From Capsulimonas sp039928515 (lineage in GTDB: Bacteria; Armatimonadota; Armatimonadia; Armatimonadales; Capsulimonadaceae), in assembly GCF_039928515.1 (NCBI RefSeq), contig NZ_JBDSSZ010000180.1: a DNA stretch of 13,863 nt; one strand, given 5' to 3'. Below, in pieces: positions 1 through 6,612 of this stretch; position 1 is the stretch's first letter; every line of letters begins with the position of its first letter. Made by a program: the position numbers and the translations under genes. Below the pieces are notes generated by a model. The model was not told where the DNA came from. It ran no database searches and saw only the letters and a program-made list of their open reading frames with translations.

Positions 1-2243
1 CTCATGTCTACGCCTACATCGCCGGCTTCCCCATCGCCCAGTCCACCGCGTCTTCTGGATACCCACTGCCTAGCGGCGTGTCTGAGCCCGAGATGCATAT
101 TGACCTAGTCATTCCGATGGCGCATCCCCTGCTGGCGGTGCGTGTGCTGCAAAATGGCGCTCCGCTGTCCAGCGCCATCGTTCAGATGACGCCATCGCTG
201 CGGACGGACCTCTTTGGTCATCCTTCGCTCGACAAGCCGTCCCCCGCGCTCGATCTGGATCGTCTGCTAAACCTCGACTCCCAAACCGGCGCCGACGGCG
301 TGGCGCGCTTTACGAATATGGGGCCGGGAATTTGGAACCTTCATGTTGCCTCCGAGGATCCGATTTCCTATCCGTCATTTCGCAAAATGGCTCCCTTCGG
401 CTCGGGCGCCATGGATCGGCAGGTGACCATTCTCCCCGATGGGCCTCCGCAAATGCTTACGATCAAGCTGCCGGCGCCGTTCGCCCCTTTGATGTTCAAG
501 CCGCTGGGAGACTTGCCCGAAGGCGTCTCCCTTTCCGGAAGAATGTTTTCGACGCCGGTGGCGTCATGGGACAAGGGCGACGAAATCCGCGTGGAATGGG
601 GGAACGACGGCCTCGCGAAGGCGTCGCTTGCGACTGGACTGCATCTACTCACCGTGCAGGTTCCAGAAGCATGGACACAATGGCGTGTCGGGCCAGATGA
701 TGAGGGAAGCGCTCTGATTGCGATGTCGCCGGCGATGCTTCGCAAATCCCCGCCCGTCATTCGAATGAAACGGTATGGCGTGAACCGCGTGACCGTCACG
801 GTTACGGACGCCGCCGGCAAGCCCATGCGCGGATGGGTGACGCTGGCGCTCTACGCCTCCAATGATCGCGACTCGTATTCCGGCTCGACGGACACGCGCG
901 GATGCGTGGTCTTCGACGATCTCCTTCCTGGAACCTATTCGGTCACGGCGGCCACACCAGGCGAAGAGATGCTCGCCCTCGGATCGGACGACGATCCTCT
1001 GCCGCCCGATTCGGCTCTGCGCGAACGTTCGATGTTTGTCTCGCCGCTCGTTACCGTGACCGGCGATCGGGAAATCGCCGTAACCATGGCGCAGCAGCCC
1101 GCTGGATATGTGCGCGGCCGCATTGCCCTGCCTCCCTCAGAAACATTGGAATCTTCCCTCGGCGGTTTTACCTCGTACACTGGTGCTCAGTATCGAATCG
1201 ACGACAAAACTGGCGAGCTGATCGGTGGACCGCTGCCTGGGCGGACCGCGTCGCTGAGTATCTCGCTCAGCAGGAAGCGCGATGGGAAATTCCTGTTCAC
1301 GCGGCAAAAGGTTGACTTTGTGGTGCGGCCCGGCGAGGTCACCCGGCGTCTCGATCCTATTCCCTTGGGTGATCCAGACGACTTGATAGAAGCGCCTGTC
1401 TTCGGCTCCATCATGCAGTACGATGGCGTGACGCCTGCGTGGGGGGCGCAGGCGGCGCTACTGCCGCCGTCAATCTTTGTCGGCGCACAGCACCTGGAAG
1501 TAAATCCCCTGGGTCGATTGCGCTCGACTGGATCGCAATTCAGTCTTTCGTGGTCTAATCAGAGCACCGATTCTCAAGGATCGAGAACTCCTCTCCTGGC
1601 CGCCTGGCTTCCCGGTGTGAGCGGTGTGGTGTATGCGCCGTATGTGAAAGGCAAGGCGGTCCGATTGGTTCTGCCGCCACCCATCACCATCCGCGGCCGC
1701 GTCACGGTGGCGGGAAAAAGTATCAGTTCTCTGACATCCCAGTTCCAGATCAAAGCCAAGTTCCAGGGGAGCGACTGGAGCGGAACGCTGTGTGATGTCA
1801 AGGCGTTCGCCGAGTCTGATGGTTCGTTCATGCTCTTGGGCTTGACGCCGGGGGCATACAAAATTCAAGCCGCCCGCGACGGAATCTGGCTGTCCCAATC
1901 TCAAATGCTAGTCGTTAGGAAGGGAGAGGAGCCAAATCTTAAGTTCGATATCCCCGCCGCCGGTGCGCCCGTCGTTCTCAAGTTTGTCGATGCCTCCGAC
2001 GCCCCTCTGACGGATCAAATCGTCGAACTGCGCCGCCCTTCCGGGCCACTGGCCGACGCTCTCTGGCCCAAATCACTCACCACCGACAGCGCCGGAATGC
2101 TGCGTTTGGAAGGATTGGAGGCGGGACGTCAGACGGTTATCATTCCAGCAAGCTTTCCGAGCTCCAAGCTTCAGGAAATATCGTTCGACGTTCCCCCCGC
2201 CGGAGCGCCAGACAAAGAGATCTTGCTTCGAGTGAAAAGGTAA
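1..2243 (+). CDS. Carboxypeptidase-regulatory-like / Ig-like repeat protein, 5' partial
   Basis: The reading frame is open from the window edge (first full codon at 3) to the TAA at 2241-2243, so the gene starts upstream. A GTG at 78 is in frame, but no Shine-Dalgarno precedes it and the codons before it read as ordinary protein (HVYAYIAGFPIAQ). Counting from codon 78, I see repeated beta-sandwich units of the carboxypeptidase-regulatory/SpaA type. Each has a GxV start, a D-x-x-G turn, and a closing G-x-(Y/W)-x-(V/L) strand. The units lie at about residues 21-90, 238-292 (ends GTYSVTAA), 540-598 (ends GAYKIQA) and 630-690. No enzyme motif or membrane segment is visible in this part. The family is usually exported or attached to the cell surface, but a signal peptide, if any, lies outside the window. 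The next gene starts only 9 bp downstream, so co-transcription is likely. The exact function is unknown. Confidence 0.75.
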   Translation, partial: HVYAYIAGFPIAQSTASSGYPLPSGVSEPEMHIDLVIPMAHPLLAVRVLQNGAPLSSAIVQMTPSLRTDLFGHPSLDKPSPALDLDRLLNLDSQTGADGVARFTNMGPGIWNLHVASEDPISYPSFRKMAPFGSGAMDRQVTILPDGPPQMLTIKLPAPFAPLMFKPLGDLPEGVSLSGRMFSTPVASWDKGDEIRVEWGNDGLAKASLATGLHLLTVQVPEAWTQWRVGPDDEGSALIAMSPAMLRKSPPVIRMKRYGVNRVTVTVTDAAGKPMRGWVTLALYASNDRDSYSGSTDTRGCVVFDDLLPGTYSVTAATPGEEMLALGSDDDPLPPDSALRERSMFVSPLVTVTGDREIAVTMAQQPAGYVRGRIALPPSETLESSLGGFTSYTGAQYRIDDKTGELIGGPLPGRTASLSISLSRKRDGKFLFTRQKVDFVVRPGEVTRRLDPIPLGDPDDLIEAPVFGSIMQYDGVTPAWGAQAALLPPSIFVGAQHLEVNPLGRLRSTGSQFSLSWSNQSTDSQGSRTPLLAAWLPGVSGVVYAPYVKGKAVRLVLPPPITIRGRVTVAGKSISSLTSQFQIKAKFQGSDWSGTLCDVKAFAESDGSFMLLGLTPGAYKIQAARDGIWLSQSQMLVVRKGEEPNLKFDIPAAGAPVVLKFVDASDAPLTDQIVELRRPSGPLADALWPKSLTTDSAGMLRLEGLEAGRQTVIIPASFPSSKLQEISFDVPPAGAPDKEILLRVKR

Positions 2244-2252
2244 AATGCTTCG

Positions 2253-3020
2253 ATGTTAGAGAATAACTACCCCATTTTGGAGTTCGATGCCGAACCCATC
2301 GCCGTGATTGAGCCGAAACGCATCTACGCTGCCCGGGACGTTCCAAAACACGCCGTCGTTTGCTTCTTTCAAGAGGTGCTCACCGCCTTGAACGACGACC
2401 ATGGAGCGACTATTCTGCACACTCTGCGCAGTGAGATCGGACCCCATCCCGTCTATGAGATCGAGTTTCAGGGGCAGCGTCTGGCCGTGTTTCACCCCGG
2501 TGTCGGCGCTCCGCTCGCGGCAGCGCTGCTGGATGAGGTGATCGCCATGGGCTGCACCAAGTTCATCGCCTGCGGCGGCTGCGGCGTGCTGGACAGCGCT
2601 ATTGCGATGGGCCACGTTCTGGTTCCTCATACGGCCGTGCGTGATGAGGGCACATCCTATCATTACATCGCGCCCAGTCGCGAAGTCGCCGCGAGCGCAT
2701 CGGCTGTCGCCGCTATCGAACAAACGCTGCTCAAGCACGGAACGGATTATTTGCCCGTCAAAACCTGGACGACGGATGCGCTGTATCGTGAGACGCCCGC
2801 TAAGGTCCGGCGCCGACGGGACGAAGGCTGTGTCTGCGTGGAAATGGAGGCGTCGGCCTTCTTCGCCGTCGCCCAGTTCCGTCATGTGGAGTTCGGCCAG
2901 TTGCTCTACGGTGGAGACGACGTCGGCGGCGAAGTGTGGGACAATCGGGGCTGGCAAAACCACGGAACGGCGCGCGAAAAACTGTTCTGGCTGGCGGCGG
3001 AAGCGTGCCTGGCGCTATGA
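2253..3020 (+). CDS. Nucleoside phosphorylase (PNP/uridine phosphorylase family)
   Basis: This 255-residue protein matches the usual length of PNP_UDP_1-family phosphorylases, which cleave a nucleoside with phosphate to a free base and ribose-1-phosphate. Seen motifs: GVGAPLAAALLDE (start of the phosphate/ribose region), the glycine-rich IACGGCGVLD strand-turn, TTDALYRET in the base-binding loop, and VEMEAS at residues 196-201. The Met and second Glu of that last motif contact ribose in this family. GGDDVGG at about 220-226 occupies the place of the catalytic Asp. The base specificity cannot be read from sequence. The ATG at 2253 is preceded by AAAGG at 2236-2240, and an earlier ATG at 2245 is out of frame and stops at once. 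The stop overlaps the start of the next gene by ATGA. It could instead act on 5'-methylthioadenosine or S-adenosylhomocysteine, though overall it looks more like uridine phosphorylase. Confidence 0.85.
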   Translation: MLENNYPILEFDAEPIAVIEPKRIYAARDVPKHAVVCFFQEVLTALNDDHGATILHTLRSEIGPHPVYEIEFQGQRLAVFHPGVGAPLAAALLDEVIAMGCTKFIACGGCGVLDSAIAMGHVLVPHTAVRDEGTSYHYIAPSREVAASASAVAAIEQTLLKHGTDYLPVKTWTTDALYRETPAKVRRRRDEGCVCVEMEASAFFAVAQFRHVEFGQLLYGGDDVGGEVWDNRGWQNHGTAREKLFWLAAEACLAL

Positions 3021-4144
3021 TCAAAGCGATAATTTTCGATTTCGACGGTCTCATCTTAGACACGGAAATGCCGGAGTATCTGGCGTGGCTTCAGGTCTAT
3101 CAGGACTTTGGATTTGAGCTGCCCATTCAGGAATGGGCGTCGATCATCGGGCGAGGCGCGTCGACGATTTCCAAAACGCCCTACGACGATCTGGAAGAAC
3201 GATTAGGGCAGCCCATGGATCGCGTCGCCGTGCGCGCAAAACGCCGCGCGCATTACTTGGAGCTGATGCAGGAGAAGACCATTCTGCCCGGCGTACAATC
3301 GCTGCTGGACGACTCCAAGGCGCAAAATCTTCTGCTGGGCGTCGCCTCCAGTTCACCTCGGTCCTGGGTTGTGGGATATCTCGAACAACTGGGGATCGCC
3401 CACTACTTCGATACCATCCACTGCGGCGACGAAGTTGCTTTTGCGAAGCCCGATCCCGAACTATACTTAACTGCGCTGGCGGCTTTGAATGTGAGCGCCG
3501 AAGAAACCGTGGCGCTCGAAGATTCCCCAAATGGCGTCGCCGCCGCAAAGGCGGCGGGAATATACTGCATCGCTGTTCCGAACGAACTCACACGCCACAC
3601 ATCCCTCGCGCACGCCGACATAGTCGCTGAGGGACTGGACAAGTTGTCTGTCGCCGCTATCCAGCAGATGGCGGCGGAAAAGAAGATCCCGTCAGACGCC
3701 CTCCCACGATGGCCGAAGAAAATATTGGGGGCGGCGGCAGTCATCCAAGACTCCAACGGCCGCGTGCTGCTTGTCAAGCATAGCTATGGGATGCGAAACT
3801 GGGAGATACCAGGCGGTGCAGTGGAGAGTGAGGAATCTGTGACTGACGCTGCGGTCCGCGAAGTTTTCGAGGAAACGGGCATGCGCGTTATCGCCGAACG
3901 TCTCACGGGAATCTATTACGCCGCCGAAAATGATAGCCACCACTTCGTCTTCCTGTGCCGGAGCGCATCCGACGACCAACGCCCCCGCGCCGATCAAGAC
4001 GAGACGACGGACTGCGCGTACTTTTCTATCGACGCCCTGCCGCGTCCCATCAGCGACTTCACCATCCGTCGCATCCAGGACGCCTTGTCGGGCCTTGCGC
4101 CAGTCCTTCCGGTCCATGTGGGAGCGCGTCAGTGGCTGGAATAG
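3017..4144 (+). CDS. HAD hydrolase (beta-PGM-like) fused to Nudix hydrolase
   Basis: This 375-residue protein has two enzyme domains. Residues 1-215 are a HAD subfamily I phosphatase/mutase: DFDGLILDTE at 8-17 carries nucleophile D8 and acid/base D10, SSS at 111-113 is motif II, K144 in AKPDP is motif III, and E168-D169 in LEDSPNG is motif IV. A helical cap fits between motifs I and II. After a short linker, residues 234-365 form a Nudix domain. Its box at 267-289 fits G-x5-E-x7-REVFEETGM exactly, so both active sites look intact. The ATG at 3017 overlaps the phosphorylase stop (ATGA) and places DFDG near the N-terminus as in the family. An in-frame ATG at 2936 would add 27 residues inside the upstream gene and is rejected. 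Likely substrates are phosphorylated sugars or nucleotides for HAD and a nucleoside diphosphate derivative for Nudix. The pairing is inferred to work in nucleotide turnover. Confidence 0.85.
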   Translation: MIKAIIFDFDGLILDTEMPEYLAWLQVYQDFGFELPIQEWASIIGRGASTISKTPYDDLEERLGQPMDRVAVRAKRRAHYLELMQEKTILPGVQSLLDDSKAQNLLLGVASSSPRSWVVGYLEQLGIAHYFDTIHCGDEVAFAKPDPELYLTALAALNVSAEETVALEDSPNGVAAAKAAGIYCIAVPNELTRHTSLAHADIVAEGLDKLSVAAIQQMAAEKKIPSDALPRWPKKILGAAAVIQDSNGRVLLVKHSYGMRNWEIPGGAVESEESVTDAAVREVFEETGMRVIAERLTGIYYAAENDSHHFVFLCRSASDDQRPRADQDETTDCAYFSIDALPRPISDFTIRRIQDALSGLAPVLPVHVGARQWLE

Positions 4145-4173
4145 TCAGGTTGTGTAACAGCCGCCATAAACCG

Positions 4174-4638
4174 TCAGATATGTCTGTCTTCGTGGACTAT
4201 GTATTCGGTGTGGACTTGGTCCGCATGGAACGAATAGGATCGATACACCACTCGTCCATCAAATTCCAGCATGTCGCGCAAGCGATCCTGGATGACGGGC
4301 CGGATCACTCGTGAGAGCGCTTCGTCCCGCGCAACCCATTCGACTTGCAGGCTCTCGGAACTGCAAGTCGGCTCGCCGCTCACATAGCTGCAAAGAAAGT
4401 CGAGCATCACGATCAGCGACTTCACGTTTGAGTAAACGCCGACCAGATGCCCAGCAGCGACCCGAACACCTGTCTCCTCAAGCACTTCCCGCTCCAGCGC
4501 GGCGGTCAAGCTCTCGCCTTCTTCAACCTGGCCGCCGGGAAACTCCCAGTCGCCGCGCGGGCTGAGGACCATCAGAACGCGTTGATGGTCGTCAGAAACG
4601 AGCCCGGCGACGGCGACAATATGCTTGGGTGTAGGCAT
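4174..4638 (-). CDS. Nudix hydrolase
   Basis: A single-domain Nudix protein of 154 residues, the common size for MutT-like pyrophosphohydrolases. The Nudix box spans residues 36-58: G36, E42, then REVLEETGV at 50-58, a full consensus with the metal-binding EExG intact. WEFPGG immediately before the box resembles the MutT/ADP-ribose pyrophosphatase group. The substrate cannot be told from sequence; 8-oxo-dGTP, other NTPs or ADP-ribose are all possible. The domain begins within about six residues of the ATG at 4638, which supports that start. No Shine-Dalgarno is visible, and a -10-like hexamer sits only 7 bp before the ATG, so the message may be leaderless. It ends 29 bp from the end of the HAD-Nudix fusion, which comes from the opposite strand. 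The two Nudix domains differ clearly in sequence and are not a recent duplication. Confidence 0.9.
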   Translation of the reverse strand: MPTPKHIVAVAGLVSDDHQRVLMVLSPRGDWEFPGGQVEEGESLTAALEREVLEETGVRVAAGHLVGVYSNVKSLIVMLDFLCSYVSGEPTCSSESLQVEWVARDEALSRVIRPVIQDRLRDMLEFDGRVVYRSYSFHADQVHTEYIVHEDRHI

Positions 4639-4645
4639 GGTTTTC

Positions 4646-4654
4646 AGTATACCA
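4646..4654 (-). promoter_or_regulatory. Possible extended -10 promoter, leaderless Nudix transcript
   Basis: On the minus strand the sequence TGgTATACT reads as an extended -10 (TG-N then TATACT, 5 of 6 to TATAAT). It is followed by seven bases (GAAAACC) and then the ATG of the Nudix gene. A start site at the usual distance from the -10 would fall on or next to the A of the ATG. I see no matching -35, which extended -10 promoters can lack. This is inference from one short motif. Confidence 0.35.
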
Positions 4655-4705
4655 CTAGGCGTGATTGGGCGCGTTGAGTCCGCATCGATTGCGTGTCATG
4701 AAGCG

Positions 4706-5305
4706 CTACGGCGTGTTCATATATCCCTTCACGTCGGAGAAGTTCTTGTATTCGGGGTGTTTTGGAACGACATATTCCACCACGCCATCGAGCATGGCGA
4801 AGTAGGGGAGGCTGGATTCCTCGCCCATGCCGAGCTTTTTGTTCTCGTCGTACTGGGCTTTGTAGCCGTCCGTTTCGTCCGAGCGGCCGGTTTTGACGTA
4901 TGCCCGGTAATGTCCCAGCTCATGGAGCATCAGCGAAGCGCGCGCGGCTTCGGTCGTCTCATTGAAGAAGCGCGGGGCGAGGACGATGGCGCTGGGCTGC
5001 TTGCCTTCGGAGAGGGTGTAGGCGTATGGAGTGCCGCCGTCCTGCTCGGCTTGTTTCATGTAGATGTCTGTGTCCGTGGCCGACCTCCAGATCCCCTTGT
5101 CGAGCAGAGTCGTCGTGAGCTCCGCCTGGCCTTTCAGCCCCTTCTTCGCCATCAGCGCGGCGGCTTTCGTGACCATGGCGCGCTCGGTCGCGGTCATGGG
5201 GCGGCCCATCTGCGCGGGGGAATGTGATTTTGAGGCGCAGCCGGGGCCGCAAACGGCGACGATGGCGGAGGCGGCGAGAATGAGAATATGGGGACGTGTG
5301 CGCAT
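4706..5305 (-). CDS. Predicted lipoprotein with HExxH metalloprotease-like motif
   Basis: The chosen product has 199 residues and starts MRTRPHILILAASA, a basic N-terminus followed by a hydrophobic stretch and a Cys at position 23 (CGPGC). This looks like a lipoprotein signal, although the lipobox is not ideal (P at -2). HELGH at 128-132 is the zinc-binding HExxH motif. Acidic residues at 143-154 (DET, DEN) could give the third ligand, but this is not certain. I do not recognise the family, so a small membrane-anchored zinc peptidase is an inference. The frame stays open 48 codons upstream to 5449, but the ATG at 5305 is preferred. It is preceded by AAAAGG about 10 bases upstream and gives a normal signal peptide, while the longer form would run back across the pdhA promoter. 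It lies divergent to pdhA, and the Nudix gene follows 67 bp downstream on the same strand. Confidence 0.7.
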   Translation of the reverse strand: MRTRPHILILAASAIVAVCGPGCASKSHSPAQMGRPMTATERAMVTKAAALMAKKGLKGQAELTTTLLDKGIWRSATDTDIYMKQAEQDGGTPYAYTLSEGKQPSAIVLAPRFFNETTEAARASLMLHELGHYRAYVKTGRSDETDGYKAQYDENKKLGMGEESSLPYFAMLDGVVEYVVPKHPEYKNFSDVKGYMNTP

Positions 5306-5398
5306 GAAAATCGGCCTTTTCGGTGTCGGTTTCTTATGGTAGCATACGGAGGCCGGGAACGGTTTCCTTTGCTCGCAATCAGGAATCTTTACCGCCAC

Positions 5399-5428
5399 TT
5401 GAATCGCCAAGCCAAAGTCGGCTATAAT
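5399..5428 (+). promoter_or_regulatory. Sigma-70-type promoter of the pdh operon
   Basis: TTGAAT at 5399-5404 (4 of 6 to TTGACA) and a perfect TATAAT at 5423-5428 are separated by 18 bp, near the optimum. Transcription would start around 5435, giving a leader of about 63 bases before the pdhA ATG. The leader holds the 21-bp tandem repeat listed next. The site is in the right orientation and place for pdhA-pdhB-pdhC. Confidence 0.7.
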
Positions 5429-5441
5429 AGGCGGGTTGTCC

Positions 5442-5480
5442 CAGAGCAACGCCCTATTTGATCAGAGCAACACCCTATTT
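5442..5480 (+). repeat. Two tandem 18-bp repeats (21-bp period) in the pdhA leader
   Basis: CAGAGCAACGCCCTATTT at 5442-5459 recurs as CAGAGCAACACCCTATTT at 5463-5480, 17 of 18 identical and spaced by exactly 21 bp, or two helical turns. The copies lie just after the predicted start of transcription and end directly against the AAGAGG Shine-Dalgarno of pdhA (5481-5486). A pair of protein-binding sites on one face of the helix, or an RNA element controlling translation, would both fit. The copies are not inverted repeats. Confidence 0.6.
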
Positions 5481-5497
5481 AAGAGGTTTTATCCCCT

Positions 5498-6595
5498 ATG
5501 GCAGCCAGCCCCGCCGCTCTTAAAACTCGCGGCAGCACAAAGTACGACGCGCATGGCGCCGAGATCAAGGACGCGCTCGTCGCGGACTCCGAGGCCGTAA
5601 TCGCGGCGCTCAATCTCAGCGACGATCAACTCCTTTTGACGTACCAGCGCGCGCTGGAAGTGCGTCATTTCGAAGAGCAGTGCAATCGCGCATTCCGCGC
5701 GGGCAAGGTGGGCGGCTACCTGCACTTGTACATCGGCCAGGAAGCAGTTTCCCTGGGCGTTCTCGAAGCCTGCAAGCAAGGCGACCAAGTCCTGAGTTCC
5801 TACCGGGACCACGCACACTGTTTGATCCTCGGCAGCGATCCCAACACCGTTATGGCCGAGATCTACGGTAAAAGCACCGGAATCTCGCGCGGCAAGGGTG
5901 GATCGATGCACCTGTTCGACAAAGCCAACGGCTTTGCGGGCGGATACGGTATCGTCGGCGGAAACGTCCCGCTCGCGGTCGGCATCGGATGGGCTCTCAA
6001 GTACAAGAACGAGCTCAAGGAAAACAAAAACATCTGTGTTTGTTACCTAGGCGACGGATCGATGAACGCCGGAGCCTTCCACGAAGCCCTCAACATGGCC
6101 GCCCTCTACGAACTGCCTATCCTTTACGTCCTCGAAAACAATAAATACGCGATGGGAACCTCGGTTGAGCGCCATTCGGCCAACACCGATCTCTCCTCCC
6201 GCGCCGACTCCTACAACATGAAGAACTCCAAGGTCGATGGCCAGGATTACTTCGCGGTGCGTAAGGTCGCGCAGGAGATCATCGACGAGATGCGCATCAA
6301 CCCCGCTCCCTACTTCCTGGAAGCGGTCACGTACCGCTATGTGGGACACGGCGCCGCTGACGGCGCCGCGACCCAGATCACCTACCGTGATCCCTCGGAG
6401 CTGGAAGAGTGGAAGAAGCGCGACCCGATCAACATTCTGGGCGATGCGCTTCGCAAGCGCGGCACGCTGACCGACGCCAAGCATGATGAGCTGGACAAGT
6501 CCGCTCTGGAAATCGCGCGCGTCGCCGCTGAGTTCGCCGAGAATAGCCCCGTCTGCGCTCCCGAAGAATTGACCCAGGACGTTTACGTCGACTAG
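5498..6595 (+). CDS. pdhA: Pyruvate dehydrogenase E1 component, alpha subunit
   Basis: This 365-residue protein decarboxylates pyruvate with thiamine diphosphate, working as an alpha2-beta2 tetramer with the next gene's product in the cytoplasmic PDH complex. Seen motifs: RxGKGGSMH at about 131-138, the thiamine diphosphate motif opening GDGSMNAG at 185-192 and closing at ENN about 30 residues on, and YRYVGHG at 279-285. The loop that follows this, phosphorylated on Ser in mitochondrial enzymes (GHSMSDP), reads GHGAADG here, so that Ser control is absent. The N-terminus carries about 40 extra residues rich in Ala before the conserved core, usual for this type. AAGAGG lies 11 bases before the ATG. 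It is first in a three-gene operon, with pdhB 17 bp downstream. A branched-chain keto acid or acetoin dehydrogenase is an alternative, but the core reads as PDH. Confidence 0.93.
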   Translation: MAASPAALKTRGSTKYDAHGAEIKDALVADSEAVIAALNLSDDQLLLTYQRALEVRHFEEQCNRAFRAGKVGGYLHLYIGQEAVSLGVLEACKQGDQVLSSYRDHAHCLILGSDPNTVMAEIYGKSTGISRGKGGSMHLFDKANGFAGGYGIVGGNVPLAVGIGWALKYKNELKENKNICVCYLGDGSMNAGAFHEALNMAALYELPILYVLENNKYAMGTSVERHSANTDLSSRADSYNMKNSKVDGQDYFAVRKVAQEIIDEMRINPAPYFLEAVTYRYVGHGAADGAATQITYRDPSELEEWKKRDPINILGDALRKRGTLTDAKHDELDKSALEIARVAAEFAENSPVCAPEELTQDVYVD

Positions 6596-6612
6596 AAGAG
6601 AAAATACATCCT

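Noticed and set aside
78..80. GTG as the start of the first gene
   Set aside because: No Shine-Dalgarno precedes it and the frame continues open to the window edge with ordinary protein sequence.
2936..2938. ATG 27 codons upstream as the start of the HAD-Nudix gene
   Set aside because: It lies inside the phosphorylase gene and would put extra residues before the DFDG motif; the ATGA overlap at 3017 is the usual coupling and fits the family N-terminus.
2256..2963. Open frame (235 codons) on the minus strand opposite the nucleoside phosphorylase
   Set aside because: No recognisable motif, and it exactly covers a gene with clear family motifs on the other strand.
5306..5440. Promoter for the lipoprotein gene on the minus strand
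   Set aside because: TATGCT and TAAAGA hexamers are present, but none has a -35 at a workable distance.
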